Part shown: positions 34,826 through 43,846 of the stretch, piece after piece
Layout: each line of letters begins with the position of its first letter
Numbering within the stretch: position 1 is the stretch's first letter
Assembly (NCBI RefSeq): GCF_014837175.1
Contig: NZ_JACYFR010000001.1
Location: forward strand, 806,001 to 870,000
Length of the DNA stretch: 64,000 nucleotides
Direction of reading: 5' to 3'
DNA from: Cellulomonas sp. JH27-2
Lineage (GTDB): Bacteria; Actinomycetota; Actinomycetes; Actinomycetales; Cellulomonadaceae
Position numbers and translations under genes: made by a program
Notes under the pieces: generated by a model
Seen by the model: the letters and a program-made list of their open reading frames with translations, nothing else
What the model was told of the DNA's origin: nothing
Databases searched by the model: none

Positions 34826-35659
34826 GTGTCCACCATCCCCACCGTCACCCTGAACACCGGCGCCACCATCCCCCAGCTCGGCTTCGGCGTCTTCCAGATC
34901 AAGCCCGACGACACCGAGAAGGCCGTCCTGTCCGCGTTCGACGCCGGCTACCGCCACATCGACACCGCGCAGATGTACGGCAACGAGGCGGGCGTCGGCG
35001 CGGCCGTGCAGAGCTCCGGCCTGGATCGCTCCGAGGTGTTCATCACCTCCAAGCTGAACAACGACTCGCACGACCCCGAGGTCGCGGCGAAGGCGTTCGA
35101 CCGCACGCTCGACGCCCTCGGCTCGGACTACGTCGACCTCTTCCTCATCCACTGGCCGCTGCCCGGCGTCGGCGACTTCGTCGAGACCTGGCACGCGATG
35201 GAGGAGTTCTACCGCTCCGGCCGCGCCAAGGCCGTCGGCGTCTCGAACTTCCAGCCGCACCACCTGCGCCGCCTGATGGAGAGCTCGACCGTCGTCCCGG
35301 CCGCCAACCAGGTCGAGGTCCACCCCTACCTCCGCCAGGACGACGTGCGCGCCTTCGACGCGGAGCACGGCATCGCCACCGAGGCGTGGTCGCCGATCGC
35401 GCAGGGCAAGGTGCTCGACGACCCGACCATCCGCCGGATCGCCGAGTCGTACAGCGTCACGCCCGCGCAGGTCACGCTGCGCTGGCACCTGCAGCGTGGC
35501 GACATCGTCTTCCCCAAGTCGGTGACGCCGGACCGCATCCGCGAGAACCGCGACGTCTTCGACTTCACGCTCGACGAGGTGGACATGGCCGCGATCGACG
35601 GGCTGAACCGCGACGAGCGCACCGGTCCGGACCCGGATACGTTCAACTACGTGCCGTGA
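34826..35659 (+). CDS. Aldo/keto reductase, 2,5-diketo-D-gluconate reductase-like
   Basis: 277-aa NADPH-dependent TIM-barrel enzyme. Tetrad: D and Y in HIDTAQMYGNE, K in ITSKLNN, H in FLIHWPL; cofactor motifs IPQLGFGVFQI and FPKSVTPDRIRENRDVFDF are typical of the AKR5 group. It reduces small aldehydes or ketones; the true substrate is unknown. GTG start at 34826 with GGAG eight bases upstream. Confidence 0.9.
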   Translation: MSTIPTVTLNTGATIPQLGFGVFQIKPDDTEKAVLSAFDAGYRHIDTAQMYGNEAGVGAAVQSSGLDRSEVFITSKLNNDSHDPEVAAKAFDRTLDALGSDYVDLFLIHWPLPGVGDFVETWHAMEEFYRSGRAKAVGVSNFQPHHLRRLMESSTVVPAANQVEVHPYLRQDDVRAFDAEHGIATEAWSPIAQGKVLDDPTIRRIAESYSVTPAQVTLRWHLQRGDIVFPKSVTPDRIRENRDVFDFTLDEVDMAAIDGLNRDERTGPDPDTFNYVP

Positions 35660-35732
35660 GCTCGAGGCGCGCGGCTGTCGATCTGCGGGCCGGTCGCGCG
35701 TCATCCAGGCATCGCCCGACGAAGGAGGAGCC

Positions 35733-36065
35733 ATGCCGAAGTTCGTGCTCAACGTCATCCAGCCCCCGGGGCCGCCCCCGGCGGACATCGACCGGATCAT
35801 GGCCGACGTCGACAAGCTCGACCAGGAGCTGCGCACCGCCGGGCTGTGGGTGTTCGCGGGCGGCCTGGCACCCGCGTCGGGCGCCAAGCTCGTCCGGCCC
35901 GGTGAGGGCGACGTGACCGTGACCGACGGGCCCTACGTCGAGACCGCCGAGCAGATCGGCGGCTTCACCATCGTCGAGGTCCACGACGAGGCCGAGGCCC
36001 TGGCGTGGGCCGGCCGCTTCGCCCTCGCCACCGGCCTGCCGATGGAGGTCCGCGCCTTCCAGTGA
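35733..36065 (+). CDS. YCII-related (DGPF) domain protein
   Basis: 110-aa ferredoxin-like-fold protein of the YCII/DGPF family, showing the DGPYVETAEQIGGFTIVEV block with its conserved Asp-Gly-Pro. Such proteins often accompany ECF sigma factors, but none is adjacent here. ATG at 35733 follows AAGGAGGAG. Function is unknown. Confidence 0.87.
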   Translation: MPKFVLNVIQPPGPPPADIDRIMADVDKLDQELRTAGLWVFAGGLAPASGAKLVRPGEGDVTVTDGPYVETAEQIGGFTIVEVHDEAEALAWAGRFALATGLPMEVRAFQ

Positions 36066-36075
36066 CGAGGCACCA

Positions 36076-36104
36076 GGGTAGACAGCCATGGTTGACTGGT
36101 ACCC
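36076..36104. promoter_or_regulatory. Possible VapB autoregulatory operator
   Basis: GGGTA (36076-36080) and TACCC (36100-36104) form inverted arms directly before the vapB ATG, with CAGCCATGGTTG palindromic in between. Antitoxin genes of this type usually repress themselves through such sites. Confidence 0.35.
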
Positions 36105-36359
36105 ATGAGCCTCAACATCAAGAACCCGCGCGTGCACGCGCTCGCTCGCGAGGCGGCCGAACGTACCGGGCTCTCCCAGACGAGCGTCATCGAGCAGGCG
36201 TTGGAGCGCCTGCTCGATGACCTCGGACGGGCAGGACGTGCGGACCGCGAGTCCCGGATCGCGCGGATCCTGGCGGACGTGGACGCGTCGCTCTCCGACG
36301 ATGATCGCGCAGCCCTCCTGTCGGACGACCTCTACGACGACGCAGGCCTGCCCGCATGA
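36105..36359 (+). CDS. vapB: Type II antitoxin, VapB family (Rv0623-like)
   Basis: 84-aa antitoxin. The N-terminus MSLNIKNPRVHALAREAAERTGLSQTSV is the Rv0623/PSK-operon type DNA-binding segment, and the acidic C-terminal half (SDDDRAALLSDDLYDDAG) is suited to block the toxin. It overlaps vapC by four bases (ATGA). It neutralises the PIN-domain RNase and probably represses its own promoter. Confidence 0.9.
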   Translation: MSLNIKNPRVHALAREAAERTGLSQTSVIEQALERLLDDLGRAGRADRESRIARILADVDASLSDDDRAALLSDDLYDDAGLPA

Positions 36360-36745
36360 TCGTGGACACCTCCGCGATCGTCGCTGTGCTGGCAGGTGAG
36401 CCGGAGCGAGAGCGCCTTCTCGCCGCGCTCCTGCAGGCCCCATCGATCAAGATTTCAGCCGCGACGCTCGTCGAGCTCGGGATCGTCGTCGATCGCCGTC
36501 GCGACCCGCGCCTCTCGCGCCGCCTCGACGAGCTTCTCTCCGAGCTGGCCGTCGAGGTGGTCGCTGTCGACGCGGCACAGGCGTCGACGGCCCGGGGCGC
36601 GTACCGCGACTACGGCAAGGGCTCGGGCCACCCTGCCGGCCTGAACCTCGGCGACTGCTTCTCCTACGCGCTCGCGTCCGTGGCACGCGAGCCGCTGCTG
36701 TTCGTCGGGCACGACTTCGTCCACACCGACCTCGAACCGGCCTGA
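36356..36745 (+). CDS. vapC: Type II toxin, VapC PIN-domain ribonuclease
   Basis: 129-aa PIN-domain Mg-dependent RNase. The acidic residues are all present: D4 in MIVDTSAI, E in ATLVELGIV, D in LNLGDCFSYALA and D in VGHDFVHTDL. Family members cleave tRNA or rRNA. The gene starts inside the vapB stop. An 18-bp terminator follows at once, closing the unit. Confidence 0.92.
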   Translation: MIVDTSAIVAVLAGEPERERLLAALLQAPSIKISAATLVELGIVVDRRRDPRLSRRLDELLSELAVEVVAVDAAQASTARGAYRDYGKGSGHPAGLNLGDCFSYALASVAREPLLFVGHDFVHTDLEPA

Positions 36746-36749
36746 CATC

Positions 36750-36787
36750 ACGACGGGCGGGTGGTCGACCGACCACCCGCCCGTCGT
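36750..36787. terminator. Bidirectional terminator after vapC
   Basis: Perfect 18-bp arms (ACGACGGGCGGGTGGTCG, 36750-36767 and 36770-36787) between the convergent vapC and secreted-protein genes. Confidence 0.9.
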
Positions 36788-36796
36788 CGTGCTGCC

Positions 36797-38704
36797 TCAG
36801 GGCTGCGGGTACTCCGCCAGGTAGGCCGTGGTGGAGCCGCCCGGTGCGGCGGCCGCGGGGCCGCCGACGCCGTTGACGACGTGATCGATCGTGCCTGCGT
36901 TGTTGAGCGACACGATGATCATGTTGTGCAGCTTCACGCCGTGGCGCTGGGGCACCTCGAACGCGTTGGTGGCGTGCAGCGTCGGGTCGACGTTGGTGTA
37001 GATGTAGCTGCCGAGCCCCCACGCTTCGTGCGTCGTGACCTTGTCGTTGATCTTGTACGCGGCGTAGCCGAGCGTCTTGCCGTGCTGCCAGGCGGCCTGG
37101 TTCGGCGCGTCGTACGGCAGCTCGTTCTGGAAGAAGATCGTCTTGCCGCGCTCGCCGTTCCAGACCACGTTATAGCCCTGGTAGTGCTCGGCGAACAGGC
37201 CGGTGGCCAGCACGTCGTTGCCGTTGACCGTGACACCCGTCTTCGCCGTGTTGACGTCCCAGCCCACGCCGTCGGTGCCGTGGTCGGCACGCCAGGCCCA
37301 CGTGTGGTCGATGATCACGTTGTTGGCGTTGACCACCAGCGACTGCGTGGCCTTGCCGACGTGGGCGCCGCCGACGCGGAAGAACACGTCGCTCAGCGTG
37401 GTCGGGTCGGACGCGCTGCTGAGCTTCGGCTTCTTGTTCAGGGCGTCGACCTGGGACAGCTGGGTGCCGACCGTGAGCAGCGACGGCGAGTTCACCGCGC
37501 CCGCGTCGAACATGATGCCCGCGATCTTCACGCCCTTGACGTCGAGCGTCTTGAGACCGACCGACCCGTTCTGCGGGACGATCGTCGCCAGCCCGAGGCC
37601 GAGGACGACCTGGTCGGGCCGGGTGACGGTGATGGGCTTGCTGTTCTTGTAGATGCCGGGCGTGAGCAGCAGGTTCTGGCCCGCCGCGAGCGCCTGGTTC
37701 TGGTACTTCACGTCGTCGCCCGGCTGCGCGATGAAGAACTTCGACAGCTTGATCGACTTCCCGGCCGTCTCACCCGTCTTGTAGGACGTGCCCGACGAGT
37801 CCTTGACCGCGTCGGGGACGAAGACGTTCCACTTGCCCTTGCCGTCGACGTACAGGAACGGCTTCTCGCGCGACAGCGGCGTGGCAGCCAACGTCGTGTA
37901 CTTGTTGTCGTCCGTGAACGGGCCACCGGCGGGGGCGCCGTCGACACCGGAGAACACCTGGTTCCACACGGCGTTGCTCCAGCCCTCGACCGAGCTGTTG
38001 CGGGTGATGAACTGCTGCTGGCTGCCGCTGACCACGAACGGGAGCTTCGAGTCCGCGATGAACCCGCCGGACGCGTACTGCGGGCCGGCCGTGCAGTAGT
38101 CCATGAGCGAGAGGTTGGCGCCCGTCAGCTCCACGCGGCGCATGGGCGCAGCCTGGGAGACGGCCCAGAAGTTGGCGCTGTCGCGGCAGCCGTCACCGCC
38201 GCCGACGAAGTTGATCGACAGGTTGGACAGCGAGCGCCAGAAGTTGACCAGCGCGAGGCAGTTGGGGTCGGCGCCCTCGGCGACCGGCAGGCAGCGGTTG
38301 TAGACCTCGATGGCGCCGTTGATCTTCACGTCGCCGGGGTTCAGCCCCAGGCCCGCGACCTCGGTGTAGTAGCCGACCTGGAAGCGCAGCGGGTGCTCGG
38401 TGGTGCCGTACGTGCCGGGCTTGAACAGGATCGCGTAGCGGCCGTCGCCCATTTCGGCGTCCACCTGCTTCGCGTGGATCTCGTCGACCTTCGCCTGGAT
38501 CTGGTCCACCGGCATGCTCGGGTCGAAGACGATCGTGTTGGGGCCGAGGTCGGGGTCGTGGTTCTTGGCGGCGGCGTTCGCGGGTGCGACCGCCAGCGCG
38601 GAGACGCTGACCGCGAGGGCCATCGTCAGGACGGCGGCGCCGAGGCGCCGGGCTGTCCGGGGGCTGTGCATCCGCCGGTGCGGGCGGAGCGTTCTGGGCA
38701 GCAT
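36797..38704 (-). CDS. Secreted right-handed beta-helix-like protein
   Basis: 635-aa exported protein: signal peptide of about 45 residues ending in PANA, then a long repetitive beta-strand sequence with motifs such as GPNTIVFDPSMP, YAILFKPGTYG, NFWAVSQAAPMRR and ASGGFIADSK. This pattern matches a family of actinobacterial secreted proteins that I recall being annotated as coagulation-factor-5/8-type or as cyclase, probably without basis; the fold looks like the pectate-lyase/GH55 beta-helix. No catalytic residues can be assigned. AAAGG precedes the ATG at 38704. Not recognised with certainty; a glycan-binding or glycan-cleaving role is an inference. Confidence 0.75.
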   Translation of the reverse strand: MLPRTLRPHRRMHSPRTARRLGAAVLTMALAVSVSALAVAPANAAAKNHDPDLGPNTIVFDPSMPVDQIQAKVDEIHAKQVDAEMGDGRYAILFKPGTYGTTEHPLRFQVGYYTEVAGLGLNPGDVKINGAIEVYNRCLPVAEGADPNCLALVNFWRSLSNLSINFVGGGDGCRDSANFWAVSQAAPMRRVELTGANLSLMDYCTAGPQYASGGFIADSKLPFVVSGSQQQFITRNSSVEGWSNAVWNQVFSGVDGAPAGGPFTDDNKYTTLAATPLSREKPFLYVDGKGKWNVFVPDAVKDSSGTSYKTGETAGKSIKLSKFFIAQPGDDVKYQNQALAAGQNLLLTPGIYKNSKPITVTRPDQVVLGLGLATIVPQNGSVGLKTLDVKGVKIAGIMFDAGAVNSPSLLTVGTQLSQVDALNKKPKLSSASDPTTLSDVFFRVGGAHVGKATQSLVVNANNVIIDHTWAWRADHGTDGVGWDVNTAKTGVTVNGNDVLATGLFAEHYQGYNVVWNGERGKTIFFQNELPYDAPNQAAWQHGKTLGYAAYKINDKVTTHEAWGLGSYIYTNVDPTLHATNAFEVPQRHGVKLHNMIIVSLNNAGTIDHVVNGVGGPAAAAPGGSTTAYLAEYPQP

Positions 38705-38957
38705 GGAGAGACCTTTCTGCAGGGGAGGTCACCAGAAGCCCCGCAGTCGTGTCGCCGCACGTCAGGCACCCTCGTTGGCGCCTCGTTCGTTGCGGCGGCG
38801 GTGACGCGAGGTAGGACAAAACGTACCTCTCGGGCGACGGCTGTCAAGGGTTACCGACCAGAAAGTCGGCATGGGATCCGCCCACGACTGGACGCGCTTC
38901 CAGCCAGCCGTGGGAAAACTGGGCCTGGACCTCGCCAGGGTCGTGGCGATACGGTCG

Positions 38958-38978
38958 GCATATCGATCATCGATATGC
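38958..38978. promoter_or_regulatory. Perfect palindrome before the DUF2975/XRE genes
   Basis: GCATATCGAT, one base, ATCGATATGC: ten-base perfect arms, 15 bases before the DUF2975 gene start, in an AT-rich island that likely overlaps its promoter. The XRE protein encoded downstream is the obvious candidate ligand. The rest of 38705-38957 holds no gene that I can see. Confidence 0.6.
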
Positions 38979-38993
38979 ATAGGGGGAAGTGCG

Positions 38994-39671
38994 ATGTCGC
39001 AGCGTGGAGTGGCGCGTCTGGCCGCGTGGGTCGTGGTCGTGGGCGTCGTCGCGGCCGTCTGGGGCGTGGTGGTGTGCGCGTACGGGATGACCCGGACGGG
39101 CTCGACCGTCACCGCTCCCGTCCACGTCAGCTCCGACGACGGGAGCGGCCTCGGCAGACCCGAGGTCCATCTCGACGGCGTCACCGTGCCCGAGGCCTGG
39201 CTCGCCCCCGGCGGAGGCAGGGCCGGGGTCGCCGCGGGCAGCGACGGCACGTTGACGATCGTCGCCGACGAATCGACCTGGTACGAGCAGCTGCTCTCGC
39301 GTGGCGACACCCTCGTCTACGGCATCGGGCTGCTGGTCGGGGCGCTGATGCTCGCGCCGGTCCTGCGGTGGATCGGGCGCGGGCGGGCATTCGCGCCGGG
39401 GAACGCGCGACGGATCAGCGCGGTGGCGGCGACCATCGCGGTCGCGGGGACGTTGGCACCGATCCTGCCGGACGTGGCCGGCCAGCTCGTGCTCCGCCGT
39501 CTCGCCGTCCCGGCGGGGAACGGCGACGCGTTCGCCTTCGGCCTGACCATCGAGCTCGTCCCCACCCTCGTGGCGGTCCTGGTGCTCGCGGTGGCCGCCG
39601 CCTTCAGCGCGGGCGAGCAGCTGGAACGCCAGGCGAAGGCCATGGCCGACGAGCTCGCGGGCCTCGTGTGA
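38994..39671 (+). CDS. DUF2975-type membrane protein
   Basis: 225-aa membrane protein: one helix at about residues 8-30, an extracytoplasmic stretch of about 75 residues, then three helices (about 108-126, 140-160, 185-202). It fits the DUF2975 layout, a family regularly encoded next to a small XRE regulator, as here. ATG at 38994 has GGGGGA upstream. Function is unknown. Confidence 0.75.
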   Translation: MSQRGVARLAAWVVVVGVVAAVWGVVVCAYGMTRTGSTVTAPVHVSSDDGSGLGRPEVHLDGVTVPEAWLAPGGGRAGVAAGSDGTLTIVADESTWYEQLLSRGDTLVYGIGLLVGALMLAPVLRWIGRGRAFAPGNARRISAVAATIAVAGTLAPILPDVAGQLVLRRLAVPAGNGDAFAFGLTIELVPTLVAVLVLAVAAAFSAGEQLERQAKAMADELAGLV

Positions 39672-39883
39672 CCGACGACGACCACCGGGTGGTGTGCCAC
39701 CTGGACCGCCTGCTCGAGGCGCGCGGCATGACGCTCGTGCAGCTCGCCGAGCTGACCGGCATCACCGTCGCGAACCTGTCCGTGCTGAAGAACGGCCGCG
39801 CCCGCGCGATCCGCTTCACCACCCTCACCGCCGTCTGCGACGCGCTGCGCTGCCAACCCGGTGACGTGCTCGCGGTGGTCTGA
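39668..39883 (+). CDS. Small XRE/Cro-type regulator (YozG-like)
   Basis: 71-aa helix-turn-helix protein with almost nothing beyond the DNA-binding domain: MTLVQLAELTGITVANLSVLKNGRARAIRFTTL is the HTH, and LRCQPGDVLAVV the usual end. GTG at 39668 shares GTGA with the upstream stop. Likely regulates its own operon through the palindrome at 38958-38978 together with the DUF2975 membrane partner. Confidence 0.88.
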   Translation: MTDDDHRVVCHLDRLLEARGMTLVQLAELTGITVANLSVLKNGRARAIRFTTLTAVCDALRCQPGDVLAVV

Positions 39884-39902
39884 CGGGCAGGGCGTCAGCC
39901 GG

Positions 39903-42422
39903 TCACAGCCGCGGGTCGACGGGATCCGACTCCATCGCGAGCACGGCGAACACGGGCTCGTGGACGCGCCACAGCGGCTCGTCCCGGGCCAGGCGCTCGA
40001 GCGCCTCGAGGCCGAGGGCGTACTCGCGCATCGCGAGCGAACGCTTGAGGCCCAGCCGCCTCTCCTTGAGGCGCGCCAGGTTGGCGGGGACCGTGTAGTC
40101 GGGGCCGTAGATGATCCGCAGGTACTCGCGCCCGCGCACCTTGAGGCCCGGCTGGACCAGGCCTCGGTGGGTCCGGGTGAGGTTGGTCAGCGGCTTGACG
40201 ACCATCCCCTCGCCGCCTGCGCCCGTCAGGTCGGACCACCACGTCACGGCCTCGCCGGGCGCCGCCGTGTCGACCACGACCCGGCGCGTCGTGCGGAACA
40301 GCGCCGGGTCCGCCGCCACCAGCCGGTCCGCGACGGCCAGGTGCCACAGGTGGTCACGGTCGTGGAAGGTCGCACCCTGCGCGGCGAGCACCTGGAACAC
40401 GGCGAGCTGGACACCCTCCAGCCCGTCGGTGTCCCACCGGTAGCGGCGGTAGGCGTCCGTGTAGGCGTCCGCATCGGTGCGTCGCACCGCGGTCCGGTCC
40501 GCGAGCGCGGTCACGTCCAGGCCACGGGCGGCGGCCGACGACAGCGCGTCGAGCGCGGCAGGCAGCGCGAGCCGGGCCGCGGCACCGACCGCCGCGTACT
40601 GCTCGCGCAGCAGCGCGTCGGCCTTGAGCGACCACGGCAGCAGCTCGGCGTCGAGCAGCAGCCAGTCGGTGCCGAGCTCGTCGAACAGCGGCGCTGCCGC
40701 GGCCCGGACCCGGGCGAGCAGCGTCTCGGTGAGCGTGGCGTCGAGGAACGATCGGCCGGTGCGCGTGTAGACCGCCCCCGTCCGGCCCGGTTCGCCGCCG
40801 AACCGGCGGGCCGCCGCGGCCTCGTCGGCGCACACCAGCACCACCGCGCGCGAGCCCATGTGCTTCTCCTCGCACACCACGCGGGGCACACCGGCGGCGG
40901 CGAACGCGGCGAACGCCTCGTCGGGATGCTCCAGGAAGTCCGGGCGCGGCGAGCTCGTCACCGGCGCCATCGTCGGCGGCAGGTACGGCACCCACCGCGG
41001 GTGCAGCGCGAACCGGCTCATGACCTCGAGCGCACCCGCGGCCTGCTCGGCCCGCACGGTGACCCGCCCGTGATGCGCCGTCTCGACGACTCGTGCGCCC
41101 AGCACGTCGGTGATCGCGAGGTCGTCGTCGGCCCGTGGCGCGACCGCCGGGAACGGCCGCGCCGGCTCGTACCAGACCTGCTGCGCGTCCACCTGGACGA
41201 CCTCACGCTCCGGGTAGCGCAGCGCGGTGAGCCTGCCGCCGAAGACGACGCCGGTGTCCAGGCACATCGTGTTGTTGATCCACTCCGGCTCCGGGGTGGG
41301 GGTGTGGCCGTACAGCACGGTCGCCGCGCCGCGGTAGTCCTGCGCCCACGGGTAGCGCACGGGCAGCCCGAACTCGTCGGTCGCGCCCGTGGTGTCGCCG
41401 TACAGCGCGAAGGAGCGCACCCTGCCCGACGCGCGTCCGTGGTAGGCCGCCTTGAGGCCGGCGTGCGCGACGACGAGGCGGCCGCCGTCCAGCACCAGGT
41501 GCGCGAGCAGACCGTCGCACCAGTCGAGGACCGCGCGCCGCTCGTCGTCGGTCGCGTGCTCGAGCTGTGCGAGCGTCGTCTCCAGGCCGTGGCTGACCTG
41601 CACCTGGCGCCCCCGCAGGGCGCGGACCAGCTTGGCCTCGTGGTTGCCGGACACCGCGAGCGCGTGGCCCGCCGCCGTCATGCCCATCACCAGCCGCAGC
41701 ACGCCCGGGCTGTCCGGCCCGCGGTCGACGAGGTCGCCGACGAACACCGCCGTGCGCCCGTCCGGGTGCACGGCGTCGGTCGGGCGACCCGCCTCGTCGC
41801 GCGTGACCCGGTACCCCAGGCGGTCCAGGAGCTCCAGCAGCTCGGGCAGGCAGCCGTGCACGTCCCCGACCACGTCGAACGGCCCGGTCCGGTCGCGGTG
41901 GTCGTTGCGCAGCCGCTCCCGCACCACCTGGGCGCCCTCGATCGCGTCGAGGTCCAGCACGTGCACCGTGCGGAAGCCCTCGCGCTCCAGCCCGCGCAGC
42001 GACCGGTGGAGCTGGTCGTGCTGGCGGCGGACCACGTGCGCACCGAAGTCGCGGTCGGGTCGCTGCTCGTTGCGGGCCACGGCGACGGCGACCGGCACGT
42101 CGAGCACGATCGCGACCGGCAGCACGTCGTGCGCCCGGGCCAGCTCGACGAGCTGCTTGCGGGCCTCCCGGCCCACGTTGGTCGCGTCGACGACCGTCAG
42201 GCGGCCGCGCTCCAACCGCTTGGCGACGATCGCGCCCAGGACCTCGAACGCGTCCTTCGACGCCGACTGGTCGTTCTCGTCGTCGGCCACCAGGCCGCGG
42301 CAGAAATCGCTCGAGACCACCTCGAACCGGCCGAAGTGACGGGCGGCGAACGTGGACTTGCCCGAGCCGGACGTCCCGACGAGGGCGACGAGGGCGAGCT
42401 CCGGGATCGCGACGCGGCTCAT
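39903..42422 (-). CDS. pnkp: Polynucleotide kinase-phosphatase-ligase Pnkp (RNA repair)
   Basis: 839-aa three-domain RNA end-healing and sealing enzyme. N-terminal 5'-OH kinase with P-loop GTSGSGKST (residues 16-24); central binuclear metallophosphatase with GDVHG, GDLVDRGPDS and GNHE; C-terminal nucleotidyltransferase with the adenylated lysine K520 in EEKHMGSRAV. Together with Hen1 it repairs RNAs cut by ribotoxins, healing 2',3'-phosphate and 5'-OH ends. ATG at 42422 shares ATGA with the hen1 stop, so the two are cotranslated; full-length ligation is known to need the Hen1 N-terminal part. Confidence 0.95.
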   Translation of the reverse strand: MSRVAIPELALVALVGTSGSGKSTFAARHFGRFEVVSSDFCRGLVADDENDQSASKDAFEVLGAIVAKRLERGRLTVVDATNVGREARKQLVELARAHDVLPVAIVLDVPVAVAVARNEQRPDRDFGAHVVRRQHDQLHRSLRGLEREGFRTVHVLDLDAIEGAQVVRERLRNDHRDRTGPFDVVGDVHGCLPELLELLDRLGYRVTRDEAGRPTDAVHPDGRTAVFVGDLVDRGPDSPGVLRLVMGMTAAGHALAVSGNHEAKLVRALRGRQVQVSHGLETTLAQLEHATDDERRAVLDWCDGLLAHLVLDGGRLVVAHAGLKAAYHGRASGRVRSFALYGDTTGATDEFGLPVRYPWAQDYRGAATVLYGHTPTPEPEWINNTMCLDTGVVFGGRLTALRYPEREVVQVDAQQVWYEPARPFPAVAPRADDDLAITDVLGARVVETAHHGRVTVRAEQAAGALEVMSRFALHPRWVPYLPPTMAPVTSSPRPDFLEHPDEAFAAFAAAGVPRVVCEEKHMGSRAVVLVCADEAAAARRFGGEPGRTGAVYTRTGRSFLDATLTETLLARVRAAAAPLFDELGTDWLLLDAELLPWSLKADALLREQYAAVGAAARLALPAALDALSSAAARGLDVTALADRTAVRRTDADAYTDAYRRYRWDTDGLEGVQLAVFQVLAAQGATFHDRDHLWHLAVADRLVAADPALFRTTRRVVVDTAAPGEAVTWWSDLTGAGGEGMVVKPLTNLTRTHRGLVQPGLKVRGREYLRIIYGPDYTVPANLARLKERRLGLKRSLAMREYALGLEALERLARDEPLWRVHEPVFAVLAMESDPVDPRL

Positions 42423-43786
42423 GCGGCCGCCTCCGACCGGAACAGCGCCAGCTGCGTCGGGCTGCCGAACGCCGCGTCCACGTCGCCGATGCCGCGCAGC
42501 TCGACCGTGTAGCCGTGCCGCTCCGCCGTCGAGCCCGCCCAGGCGGCGAACTGCGCCCGCGTCCACTCGAACCGGTGGTCCGGGTGCCGCAGACCCCCCG
42601 GCAGCAGCCGCGGGTACAGCGCGTTGTACTCGGAGTTCGGTGTCGTCACGACCACCGCGTGCGGGCGTGCGTGCGCGAACACGGTCGTCTCGAGCGCGGG
42701 CAGCCGGTCGGGGTCCAGGTGCTCGATCACCTCCATGAGCACGATCGCGTCGAAGCCCTCCAGCGCAGGGTCGCGGTACGTGACCGACGACTGGCGCAGC
42801 GTGACCCGGTCTCGCTGCCGCTCCGGCAGGCGTTCGAGGCGACGCTCGGCGCGTGCAAGCTCGCCGGCCGCCACGTCCACCCCGACCAGCTCGGTGACGG
42901 ACGGGTCGGTGACCAGCTCGCGCAGCAACGAGCCCTCGCCGCAGCCCAGGTCGACGACCCGTCGGGCGCCCACGTCGCGCAGCGCCGTCGCCACGGCCTC
43001 ACGGCGGGCGCGCACGAGCGCGACGCGCGGGGCGGCCTCCTCGTCGCCCTCGTCGGGCTGGACCGTTCCGTCCAGCGCGACCAGCCGCCGCGTCGCGTCG
43101 TCGACGTAGGCGCGCTGGTGCGCCAGGTAACGACGCGTGATCAGCTCGCGCTCCGGGTGGTCGGCCAGCCAGTCGGCGGCACGGACCAGTTTGTCCACCT
43201 CGTCGGGCCCCACCCAGTAGTGCTTGGCGCCGTCGAGCACAGGCAGCAGGACGTACAAGTGTGTGAGCGCGGCCGCGAGCGTAAGCGTCCCGACGAGCGT
43301 GACGTCGGCGTACGGCGCGTCGCCCCAGGCCGGCACCTGCGGATCGAGCGGCGGGACGGTCGCGTCCACGCTCCAGCCGAGCGGCTCGAACAGCCGCCGC
43401 ACCAGGTCGGGACCCTCTGCGCACGGCAGCGCCGGCACGCGGACGGTCAGCGGCAGCTCGGCACCCTCGAGGTCCGGGCGCGCGGCGCACCGTCCCGCGC
43501 GCGCCGTCGAGAAGACCTTGCCGAGCGCGACCGCCAGCAGCGAGGACGCGGCGTACGGGCGGTCGTTGACGTACTGGTCCTGCGTGGCCGCACCTCCGCG
43601 AACCAGCGCGACCGGGTCGACCTCCAGCAGCAGTGCCGCCGTGCACCGGTCGTCGGTCGCCTCCGGGTAGAACACGTGCGCCGTGCCCACCGCCAGGTCG
43701 AACGTCTGGACCCGGTCGGGGTGCTTGTGCAGCAGGAAGCCCAGGTCGGAGGCCTGCGGCGCCGTCGAGGTGATGGTCAGGAGCAC
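42419..43786 (-). CDS. hen1: 3'-terminal RNA ribose 2'-O-methyltransferase Hen1
   Basis: 455-aa bacterial Hen1. The N-terminal half (about 1-245) is the Pnkp-activating region, and the C-terminal half is a SAM methyltransferase with DLGCGEGSLLREL and the metal-binding EVIEHLD...HPDHRFEW set typical of Hen1. It methylates the 2'-OH of the repaired RNA end so that the same toxin cannot cut again. GTG at 43786 begins LLTITSTAPQASDLGFLLHKHP, the usual N-terminus. The upstream frame extends but is not coding-like. Divergent from the N-acetyltransferase gene with 60 bases between. Confidence 0.95.
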   Translation of the reverse strand: MLLTITSTAPQASDLGFLLHKHPDRVQTFDLAVGTAHVFYPEATDDRCTAALLLEVDPVALVRGGAATQDQYVNDRPYAASSLLAVALGKVFSTARAGRCAARPDLEGAELPLTVRVPALPCAEGPDLVRRLFEPLGWSVDATVPPLDPQVPAWGDAPYADVTLVGTLTLAAALTHLYVLLPVLDGAKHYWVGPDEVDKLVRAADWLADHPERELITRRYLAHQRAYVDDATRRLVALDGTVQPDEGDEEAAPRVALVRARREAVATALRDVGARRVVDLGCGEGSLLRELVTDPSVTELVGVDVAAGELARAERRLERLPERQRDRVTLRQSSVTYRDPALEGFDAIVLMEVIEHLDPDRLPALETTVFAHARPHAVVVTTPNSEYNALYPRLLPGGLRHPDHRFEWTRAQFAAWAGSTAERHGYTVELRGIGDVDAAFGSPTQLALFRSEAAA

Positions 43787-43846
43787 ATGGCCATCCTGCC
43801 GGGCGCAGCTCGGGGGCGCGCCTCGTTTCTCCGGCAGACTGGCCGT

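Noticed and set aside
36105..43786. Idea that VapC damage is repaired by Pnkp-Hen1
   Set aside because: PIN-domain VapC RNases leave 3'-OH and 5'-phosphate ends, while Pnkp-Hen1 repairs 2',3'-phosphate and 5'-OH ends; proximity alone does not link them.
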